In this document: piece by piece, positions 14,130 through 20,215 of the stretch
How the letters are laid out: each line of letters starts with the position of its first letter
Numbering within the stretch: the stretch's first letter is position 1
Virus record (IMG/VR): IMGVR_UViG_3300029448_006757
Location: 1 to 25,878 of that record
DNA: 25,878 bases
Reading direction: 5' to 3' (one strand)
Source: a virus
The notes under the pieces: model-generated
Database searches by the model: none
Told to the model about the DNA's origin: nothing
Seen by the model: only the letters and a program-made list of their open reading frames with translations
Program-made: the position numbers and the translations under genes

Positions 14130-14428
14130 ACATATAAACTTTCTGTTTCATCAATACATTTAAAACGTAAAGTAAGATAACTTTTAATTTTTGTATCATT
14201 GCATGAAAATACAACACAATCAAGTCCTGCATCTTCAAAATAAAAATCTTTACCATATGTCCAACCTTTAAGTCCTAAATCATTGCTTACGATACAACCA
14301 ACATCAAAGTCCTTGTATCCACTGTTTAACGCACCACCTTCTACATCATAATAAGAATTTCTTTCACTGGCATCGACACTTGATATTACAACTTTTGTCT
14401 TGTATCGATATGGTCCAGGATTACTCAA
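14126..14428 (-). CDS. Unknown 100-aa protein between queD-like and guaC; TTG start
   Basis: Unrecognised. It is a soluble, beta-rich-looking protein rich in Asp, Ser and Tyr (FDVGCIVSNDLGLKGW; FYFEDAGLDCVVF). No methionine lies near the N-terminus. The frame begins with a TTG at 14428 that overlaps the QueD-like stop, and GGAG lies eight bases upstream, so I accept TTG as the start. The stop overlaps the GMP reductase ATG. Its position between two guanine/deazaguanine enzymes suggests a role in that pathway or as a pathway-associated subunit, but nothing in the sequence proves it. Confidence 0.65.
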   Translation of the reverse strand: MSNPGPYRYKTKVVISSVDASERNSYYDVEGGALNSGYKDFDVGCIVSNDLGLKGWTYGKDFYFEDAGLDCVVFSCNDTKIKSYLTLRFKCIDETESLYV

Positions 14429-14808
14429 TTCATAGTCTCCTCGAAAGGAAATTCCATATCAGCACCATTCTCTCCATCCTCACTTACAGATATTTTAATG
14501 TATCTGCCTGGATATGTTGCTTTAATTTTTTCTGCAAGATCTTCACCGATCATTTCACAACTCTTATAATCTAGTTCTAGTATGTCATTAGAGTATAAAT
14601 TTTCTAACCATCTTTTAAACTGTATAAACTCTATATCTCTGTCATCATGAAATACTTCTATCCATACTTTGAAATGGAATATATGCCTATGAGGATATCC
14701 TAAAAATGATACATCATATTCATCACCAGTTGCAAGTTTAGGATCTGTTAGTGCCGCAGGATATTTGTGAATACCTTCTTTGCGGAATGTTACCCATATT
14801 GTGTTCAT
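14425..14808 (-). CDS. queD: QueD-like 6-carboxytetrahydropterin synthase (T-fold)
   Basis: 127 aa, the usual QueD/PTPS length. The three zinc-ligand histidines fit His14 (GIHKYPAA), His40 and His42 (PHRHIFHFKVWIEVF, in place of the family HGHxY strand). Cys84 in DYKSCEMIGEDLAEKI sits where the PTPS helix follows its catalytic segment. KISVSEDGENGA corresponds to the C-terminal Glu strand. QueD turns dihydroneopterin triphosphate from FolE into 6-carboxytetrahydropterin, the QueE substrate. The match is by motif only and the HRH form is atypical, so the exact reaction is less sure. It starts in an ATGA overlap with the preceding gene. Confidence 0.72.
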   Translation of the reverse strand: MNTIWVTFRKEGIHKYPAALTDPKLATGDEYDVSFLGYPHRHIFHFKVWIEVFHDDRDIEFIQFKRWLENLYSNDILELDYKSCEMIGEDLAEKIKATYPGRYIKISVSEDGENGADMEFPFEETMN

Positions 14809-15314
14809 AGTATTTCATCATCTCCATATTCATTCCAATCAGTAAAATGTTCTTCTTTTATAAGGTCACGTACCGACCAACACCATACTCCTGGATTTGT
14901 TGCTTTAAAGTCTTTATCATCAATCTTAAAAATAACATTGCCTTTCATTTCCATAATATTTTCTACAGGCACTGCATATACTATTGAAAATTTTGGATTG
15001 GATAGAAAATTTGTTATTTCTTTTAAGTCTGCGTTGCCAGGAACATCAAGTGTGACATGATAATTCTGCAATAGTTTTTTTATTGTTGGCATTAACATTT
15101 CTTTATCAAGTGCATCAAAATATTTGAAACAATGATTGGCTCCAAGATAAATGTGTGTACAATTATTTTCCCTTGCATACTTTTCAATATCTTCATCTTC
15201 TTGGTGTCTAACAACAAACAATGTCTTCATTCCTTGTGTAGGCGTTTTTTCAACTTCTGTGCCTACAAAGAATTCTGCGTTATCTGTTACACCTGTTGAG
15301 TAATCACGTTTCAT
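14805..15314 (-). CDS. Conserved T4-like marine phage protein of unknown function (169 aa)
   Basis: No function recognised. I start at the ATG at 15314 (MKRDYSTGVTDN). The ATG at 15317 is an equal choice, and longer readings run further into the upstream gene. The protein begins with a conserved-looking FFVGTEVEKTPTQGMKTLFVV stretch, then an Asp/Glu-rich helix, HIYLGANHCF, and ends with KIDDKDFKATNPGVWCW. I associate this layout with a conserved protein found in cyanophage/pelagiphage genomes near queuosine-type genes, from memory. The alternating strands and helices suggest a small alpha/beta domain. It is coupled to the QueD-like gene by ATGA. Confidence 0.7.
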   Translation of the reverse strand: MKRDYSTGVTDNAEFFVGTEVEKTPTQGMKTLFVVRHQEDEDIEKYARENNCTHIYLGANHCFKYFDALDKEMLMPTIKKLLQNYHVTLDVPGNADLKEITNFLSNPKFSIVYAVPVENIMEMKGNVIFKIDDKDFKATNPGVWCWSVRDLIKEEHFTDWNEYGDDEIL

Positions 15315-15552
15315 CATTGTCAAACTTCTCATCTATCCATTTGTTCAAACTTTCATCAGACGTATCTGAGCCTCGCATTTCTTCAAGTTCATCTAAAAGT
15401 TGTTTCATCTGTAATTTTTTCTTTTTAGCATCTAGTAATATTTCTTTGTGATCCCATGATCTGTTTAGTTCTCTTTGTGCTTCGAGTTGTTTGACAGTTT
15501 TCTTTAATTTTTTTAACTCTTGTTTAAAATTTAAAATTTTTGCTGACGTCAT
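15304..15552 (-). CDS. Small coiled-coil protein (82 aa)
   Basis: Unrecognised. I start at the ATG at 15552, which overlaps the upstream stop in TGATG; a longer reading crosses the membrane protein gene. Residues 7-62 are almost uninterrupted charged helix with heptad-spaced leucines (LKKLKKTVKQLEAQ; KKKLQMKQLLDELEEM), a clear coiled-coil pattern. The tail is acidic. It probably oligomerises or bridges partner proteins. It lies between a small membrane protein and the 169-aa protein in the clamp/DpdA transcription unit. Confidence 0.65.
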   Translation of the reverse strand: MTSAKILNFKQELKKLKKTVKQLEAQRELNRSWDHKEILLDAKKKKLQMKQLLDELEEMRGSDTSDESLNKWIDEKFDNDET

Positions 15553-15788
15553 CAATAACCTTTTGCTTTCTTCCATGCTGAGTGCAACACATAAAACCAT
15601 AATCCATTAATGGAAGGTTCTACTAATGCAACAGCACCTGCCTCCCATATACTTGCTCCGGTCATTGTGCTAACAACAATCATTGCTATGCATATGTGAC
15701 CAAATGTGTATATCAAGGCCAGTGCTACACTTGATGTTCTTATAAGTTGTTTTACTGCTCCTTGTATGCCTTGTGTAAATTCTGTCAT
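15552..15788 (-). CDS. Small membrane protein, DUF2061-like
   Basis: 78 aa with two hydrophobic segments, roughly residues 19-43 (SSVALALIYTFGHICIAMIV and on) and 48-68. It starts with a short amphipathic segment and ends with a basic tail (WKKAKGY). The order is an initial basic residue before helix 1, a glycine/threonine turn, a VEPSING segment, then FYVLHSAWKK where DUF2061 proteins have YxLHExxW. This matches DUF2061, a small inner-membrane family of unknown function. The ATG overlaps the DpdA-like stop (TAATG). Role unknown. Confidence 0.65.
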   Translation of the reverse strand: MTEFTQGIQGAVKQLIRTSSVALALIYTFGHICIAMIVVSTMTGASIWEAGAVALVEPSINGLWFYVLHSAWKKAKGY

Positions 15789-17248
15789 TATACTTCCTCA
15801 AATAAGTTTCCAAATTGTGTTGATGCATTCACTGTTTTTTTACCTGTTGCTCCTCTTGTGCCTATTATACTCATCCAATACTTTGAATACTCTTTTATTA
15901 TAGCATCTGCAATACTTCTGTCATCCGTTGCAAAGATGGCTTCAACAATGTCGCGGAACATTATTCTATCAAAAGTTTCATTTACCAACATATCCGGAAT
16001 AATGCCGTTGTCATACTGACGATTTGCTTCTTGCACTGCGTTGATATGCATCCAAACATTATGGCCCATCATGACTGCATATGAAAAAGAATCCCAAGAT
16101 GTTTTGCCTTCTTTACCAACTTTGTTCAAGTCACCTGGTCCATATATGCATATATCCTTTGCTTTTAAACCGTCTGTGATAGGCGAATCTAAGAAACTTG
16201 AATGTTTACCTTCACGTATAAATGCTTCACTAAATTTGGTAGTATCTGTGGATAACTTTTTATCATCTATACTAGGAACCATTCTGTATACCCATTTAGT
16301 TCTGTCTTCTGTTTCTAGTTCACAATAAATTTGTCCGTTTGCAGTGGCAAGGAAAGGAGATGCACAATCAAATGTAACCATAAAGTTTTCATTGTGATAT
16401 TTGCGTACTGCTCTTTGTATGTCGGTTAGTAGTGTTGCCCACTCTAATTTTGATGTGCCAAGAAAATGCATAACATCATGTACACCCTTTTCCAGTAATC
16501 CATCAAAACGTAATGCAACTAATCTTTTTAACACTAGGTGAACATCACACATATTTTGTCCACCCATTGACCAACCATTTAAATGGTTGCCTGGATGTTG
16601 CTTAGGATCAGAATAATGTTTCATATGTTCATACCAAGCATCAGCATCAGCATGATTTTCACCTTGTAAAACATTTAAAAACTTACAAGCACCTGTTCTG
16701 TGCTTCATGAAGTACTCATTGTTTATATCCGTGGCCTTTAGTGCTTCTTCATAACTGCCTACACCTGATGCCTTTGCTCCTTCCGGAGAACGTGCTACCC
16801 AGGCTGGGATATCTAAGATCATTCCATAATCCATCATCTCGTCCATCCAGTTAAGCACAAGTTCACGTTTCTTTTGTGCTTTAGGACATGAAGGATCTTT
16901 CCAATCACCTTCCCATTTACCTTTGCCTATTTGGAAGCCACCCGAATCACCTAACACCCATGATGTTGATCTGTCACGTTTTCTAAACATATCTTCTTTG
17001 GGAGAATCTTTGGATAGATCCAAATCGGCGTGACCTGCTGAATATAAACACCATTTGTATTGGAATTGGCCTTCATTGGGATTCAGATAGTTCAAACTCT
17101 CAACACCATGTTTAAAGTTTGTGGGGATACGTGAAGGATCGACGTAATCGGTATGCATCTGTTTCCCAATGAAAGTAGCGTAAAACCCACTTGTAGCAGG
17201 AAGGAAATGAGCGAAATCCTTTTGCTCTTCGGTAAGGTTTAATCTCAT
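15788..17248 (-). CDS. dpdA: DpdA-like DNA-guanine transglycosylase (TGT superfamily)
   Basis: 486 aa from the ATG at 17248, one base after the clamp stop; a longer TTG reading is inside the clamp gene. TGT-type motifs are in order: VLGDSGGFQIG (101-106 region), MILDIPAW (Asp146), FLNVLQG (192-196), GWSMGG (225-230, in place of the TGT GG loop) and VTFDCASPF (Asp294, candidate nucleophile). DpdA enzymes swap guanine in DNA for a 7-deazaguanine base, and folE, queD-like and queE genes in this window would make that base. The zinc site typical of tRNA-TGT is not obvious. The C-terminus FGNLFEEV resembles a clamp-binding peptide, next to the clamp gene. Confidence 0.83.
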   Translation of the reverse strand: MRLNLTEEQKDFAHFLPATSGFYATFIGKQMHTDYVDPSRIPTNFKHGVESLNYLNPNEGQFQYKWCLYSAGHADLDLSKDSPKEDMFRKRDRSTSWVLGDSGGFQIGKGKWEGDWKDPSCPKAQKKRELVLNWMDEMMDYGMILDIPAWVARSPEGAKASGVGSYEEALKATDINNEYFMKHRTGACKFLNVLQGENHADADAWYEHMKHYSDPKQHPGNHLNGWSMGGQNMCDVHLVLKRLVALRFDGLLEKGVHDVMHFLGTSKLEWATLLTDIQRAVRKYHNENFMVTFDCASPFLATANGQIYCELETEDRTKWVYRMVPSIDDKKLSTDTTKFSEAFIREGKHSSFLDSPITDGLKAKDICIYGPGDLNKVGKEGKTSWDSFSYAVMMGHNVWMHINAVQEANRQYDNGIIPDMLVNETFDRIMFRDIVEAIFATDDRSIADAIIKEYSKYWMSIIGTRGATGKKTVNASTQFGNLFEEV

Positions 17249-17249
17249 A

Positions 17250-17987
17250 TTACTTACTTTGTGCTGGAAGTATGTATTGATATTTGCCAATGCCAGAATC
17301 TAGTTTGATCTGTAATGCACCATCATCTGAAAAACTCATTTCAGCATCAGCAGTTTCAATTAATTTTAATATTTGTGTAACTTGTGCCACAGGCCAGGCC
17401 CATGACTTTGCCAACTCTCCAGTAATGCCTGCTTCAAACACAAACTCTCCTGCGTGTGAAGAAGCATCTCCAAATTTAAACTTCAAGTTTCCATCTTCTG
17501 TAATCACAGTAAACACTTGCTCTTCTGAGTTTGCTTGTGCTTGAAAGTTTAACCTTTGCACCGCTGGCATAGTTGGCTTCATTGTGACGTGCCAATTTAC
17601 ACCTCTAAACTTTACAGATTTAAGTTTTTCATTTACAATCTCCGAATTCATAAATCTATAATCATTTTTGAAATCTTTGTTTGCATTTTCAAAATGTAAA
17701 CCTGTTGGCACTGTGTCACCATTGCGATCTTGTGTGTTCACAGTAATTTCTGCTTTGTCTTTGTATTCAGGACATTTAAGTATAATATCTAACTTACCTA
17801 AGTTAGGCATACCAAATGTACCTTTCATCTCTGCAACAGGTTTGTTAAACTCTGCTTTCACAACAACTGATCTGTCCTCAGCCATTGCATCCATTTCTGT
17901 TTTTGCATCATCGCCCACAATCTTCACAAGGTCAATAAATCCTAATGAATGTGTGTGCTTAACAATGTCTTGTAATATATCCTTCAT
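17250..17987 (-). CDS. 45: Sliding clamp (T4 gp45-like)
   Basis: The replication processivity ring that tethers polymerase to DNA; in T4-like phages it also activates late transcription. At 245 aa it is slightly longer than T4 gp45 (228 aa). The N-terminal helix ILQDIVKHTHSLGFID, the GMPNLGKLDIILKCPEY strand-loop and the final GIGKYQYILPAQ strand match the gp45 layout. The all-beta middle and the acidic overall charge also fit. Start: the ATG at 17987 has AGGAG at 18000-17996, eight bases upstream, and its own sigma70 promoter further up. It is followed one base later by the DpdA-like gene. Confidence 0.9.
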   Translation of the reverse strand: MKDILQDIVKHTHSLGFIDLVKIVGDDAKTEMDAMAEDRSVVVKAEFNKPVAEMKGTFGMPNLGKLDIILKCPEYKDKAEITVNTQDRNGDTVPTGLHFENANKDFKNDYRFMNSEIVNEKLKSVKFRGVNWHVTMKPTMPAVQRLNFQAQANSEEQVFTVITEDGNLKFKFGDASSHAGEFVFEAGITGELAKSWAWPVAQVTQILKLIETADAEMSFSDDGALQIKLDSGIGKYQYILPAQSK

Positions 17988-17990
17988 ATG

Positions 17991-18001
17991 TGTATCTCCT
18001 A
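17991..18001 (-). repeat. 11-bp direct repeat containing a Shine-Dalgarno (clamp copy)
   Basis: TAGGAGATACA, the ribosome-binding site of the clamp gene. The identical sequence at 19402-19392 lies ahead of the GC-richer methyltransferase fusion gene, so the pair brackets that gene. Confidence 0.75.
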
Positions 18002-18010
18002 TATAAAACT

Positions 18011-18039
18011 ATTATAAGAGTAATTAGGTCTAAAGTCAA
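18011..18039 (-). promoter_or_regulatory. Sigma70-type promoter of the clamp/deazaguanine block
   Basis: TTGACT (18039-18034), a 17-base spacer and TATAAT (18016-18011): 11 of 12 consensus positions. It lies in the 78-base gap 17988-18065 and is followed by a leader with a good Shine-Dalgarno, unlike the leaderless promoters at 7784 and 4687. I see no terminator hairpin in the rest of the gap. Confidence 0.85.
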
Positions 18040-18065
18040 ACTCTAATTGCCAATTTTTCTATTGT

Positions 18066-19382
18066 TTATTTTTTGTTTCTCAGTAGATACCACTGGGACA
18101 AACAATTGGTCCAAGTTCGTTGCTTGGTGTCTTTTGCAGGAGTGTCTTGAATCGTGGATCTCTCAACACTAAATCCCACGTTGTCAATAAATTTTCTAGC
18201 GTACTGGCGGCTCTTCTTCCTATTAAACACAGTACTGTGATCTATATCGAAATTACCATCTGGATCAACATGTTGAAAACCAGTCTCCGGATCCGCTTGG
18301 TCTCGGTACAATGGATTTATGCCTGAACGTAGAGAATCATTTTGCTCTTCGTAGTGCAGTGTGAAACCTATTGGCATCCAACCACCTGGCTTCGCAAAGT
18401 CAAATACTGGACTGTTCAGATCTATCCAGGTGTCCGGTACCGTGGACATCTGCATGATCACCCATTCCACGTTACTCTTGCGTATTCCATACATCGTGTT
18501 TTCCCAATCGAGTAACTCGTCAACCTGTAGCAACAAAACAGTGTCTATGTCGTGCTCACGCACCAATCTATCTATGTCTGTGTCATAACCACGATGAAAC
18601 TCCATAGGGAGGTCATGTTGGTTTGCAAACTGATTTAACCCGTTGACGTACATGCCACGTGGTTCCACTCCTACTACGTGTTTGGCGCCGTGTCTTGCGG
18701 CCATGTAACTCCACAGTCCGTGGTTACAACCGATGTCTAAAACACGTTTGCCTTTTAATGCCTTCTCTGAGTTGAGGATGTTGTTTTCGTATTTCATTAG
18801 TGTGTGATCACCAGGCTCCCAGTCCATCATCATGGCACTAGCGTCTTCTCCACTAACACTGACCATCATGTCATGTAGATGAAGTTTGTTGGCATTCTGA
18901 TCCCATAATGATCGAATGTTTGATTTACTGAAGGACGACTTAGGCCCCAATGACTGGAATTCCGCACCACAATCTAGTATAGGCTCTCGCATTGCCAATC
19001 TCCATTCACCGGGCCAACCAAGATATAGATGTGAAACAAGAGTCTCGCCAGTCTCGTATGGTGTGTATCTACACTTGTATATGAGTAGACCCACAGGAGA
19101 ACCCTGCACCTGTAGTGATAGGATCTCTATAGCTCCTTGTGGACCTTGCCTGTCCGTAAACCGCACTAAAAGATCATGCTCGCCCCCGCGTCTCAGTTGG
19201 GCCGTGATCGTGAACGTGTACTCCTCGTCCGGTTGTGAAAATCTATGCTCCCGTGCTTGATCACCAAGACTCACACTTAAACACGGCCACGACTTCTGTG
19301 ACACGAAGTTCTGCATCTCATCCTGCATGTCTACCTTAACAGTCAGAGAAACTGTGACAGAGTGTAGCAAGTGTTGATCCAT
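18066..19382 (-). CDS. Beta-sandwich domain fused to a class I SAM methyltransferase
   Basis: 438 aa. Residues 1-135 carry the beta-sandwich pattern seen at 6441-6884 (TFTITAQLRRGGEHDLLVRF, YKCRYTPY, YLGWPGEWRLAMREP). Residues about 150-400 are a Rossmann methyltransferase with motif I VLDIGCNHGLWS (DIGCNHG 216-222) and an acidic motif II GVEPRG. The acceptor is unknown; glycans, DNA bases and small molecules are all possible. Base composition is clearly GC-richer than the neighbours, with many CGC/CGT/CTC codons. The gene is bracketed by 11-bp direct repeats, which suggests transfer. The Shine-Dalgarno AGGAG is 14 bases from the ATG, an unusually long spacing, as if the RBS originally served another start. 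Confidence 0.8.
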   Translation of the reverse strand: MDQHLLHSVTVSLTVKVDMQDEMQNFVSQKSWPCLSVSLGDQAREHRFSQPDEEYTFTITAQLRRGGEHDLLVRFTDRQGPQGAIEILSLQVQGSPVGLLIYKCRYTPYETGETLVSHLYLGWPGEWRLAMREPILDCGAEFQSLGPKSSFSKSNIRSLWDQNANKLHLHDMMVSVSGEDASAMMMDWEPGDHTLMKYENNILNSEKALKGKRVLDIGCNHGLWSYMAARHGAKHVVGVEPRGMYVNGLNQFANQHDLPMEFHRGYDTDIDRLVREHDIDTVLLLQVDELLDWENTMYGIRKSNVEWVIMQMSTVPDTWIDLNSPVFDFAKPGGWMPIGFTLHYEEQNDSLRSGINPLYRDQADPETGFQHVDPDGNFDIDHSTVFNRKKSRQYARKFIDNVGFSVERSTIQDTPAKDTKQRTWTNCLSQWYLLRNKK

Positions 19383-19391
19383 AGACTATTT

Positions 19392-19402
19392 TGTATCTCC
19401 TA
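19392..19402 (-). repeat. 11-bp direct repeat containing a Shine-Dalgarno (upstream copy)
   Basis: TAGGAGATACA; its TAG is the stop codon of the gene at 19400-20215. It is identical to 18001-17991 in front of the clamp gene. Confidence 0.75.
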
Positions 19403-20215
19403 AATTTTTTCGATCTTTGTTGGCCCTGCTTTAATACTATCCAGTTTACCTGGTTTTTTGATAGAAGCAAAGGAATAAAAATCTTCTATATGATAGAACT
19501 CACACTCAAAATCAAATTTATGTGCCATTTGTTCTAGTAAAGACTGTGTAAGATATGTGTGTTTTTTTGCAACCACATGATTCCATTCAGCCTCTTGATC
19601 AGCATCACTGAAATGGATAAATGCACTTCCGCCTGGTTTGAGTATGTTTTTGAATGATTCCAACAGATTCCGCACTTGTTCAAGGGACAAATAAGGTACA
19701 TAATCTAAGCAGATCACAGACCCCACCTGCCCGTGTGGTATATCCATGTCCGGAATATCACCATGTATTTCTAGTTTCTTATGTCTGTATTGTCTTGCCA
19801 GTATAACATTTTTGGTTTTAAGATATGCATTAATGTATCCCATGTCAAATCTATTAGATAAAATATAACACAAATTTGTTTTAATTCCATTTTCAGTGTA
19901 CATTAAAGTTGTTGGACACAAATACACCACAGGATATTTCCAGTCACTTTGTTTCAATACCCAAGTTTCTATAAAATTTGAAACATTTTGATGATGTGTT
20001 ACTTCCATAGTTTCAAAAAATTTATCATTGAATCCCATCTGAAGACTTTTACCCATATCACTGTTTAGCACTTTATATGCATCATCAGAATGTGAAATGT
20101 ATTTTTCTAATTCAAGAAGATCTTCTTTCAAAGCAGATTTAAATGTGTCAAAATTTTCTTCAACTGCTTGTTTTAAGATCTTAACTGCTTCTTTTATTTG
20201 ATATCGCGACGCCAT
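19400..20215 (-). CDS. SAM-methyltransferase-like protein
   Basis: 271 aa. The C-terminal half looks like the later part of a class I methyltransferase: VICLDYVPYLSLEQVRNLL followed by SFKNILKPGGSAFIHFSD, the usual strand-helix-loop with the LKPGG turn. A glycine-rich motif I is not obvious; NLCYILSNRFDMGYINAYL, where a SAM site would be expected, is divergent, so SAM binding is not certain. The N-terminal 90 residues are a charged helix. It is coupled to DNA polymerase by TAATG. Target unknown; a DNA or small-molecule methyltransferase is possible. Confidence 0.65.
   Translation of the reverse strand: MASRYQIKEAVKILKQAVEENFDTFKSALKEDLLELEKYISHSDDAYKVLNSDMGKSLQMGFNDKFFETMEVTHHQNVSNFIETWVLKQSDWKYPVVYLCPTTLMYTENGIKTNLCYILSNRFDMGYINAYLKTKNVILARQYRHKKLEIHGDIPDMDIPHGQVGSVICLDYVPYLSLEQVRNLLESFKNILKPGGSAFIHFSDADQEAEWNHVVAKKHTYLTQSLLEQMAHKFDFECEFYHIEDFYSFASIKKPGKLDSIKAGPTKIEKI

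Noticed and set aside
14771-14785. Further copy of the GGTATTCA-type repeat in the QueD-like N-terminus
   Set aside because: Only about ten bases match (GGTATTCACA), within a conserved coding motif, and there is no partner copy around a gene.
18003-18065. Short inverted repeats (AATT-GGC-AATT; AGAGT with ACTCT) around the clamp promoter as terminator or operator
   Set aside because: Stems of four or five bases with AT-rich content are not convincing.
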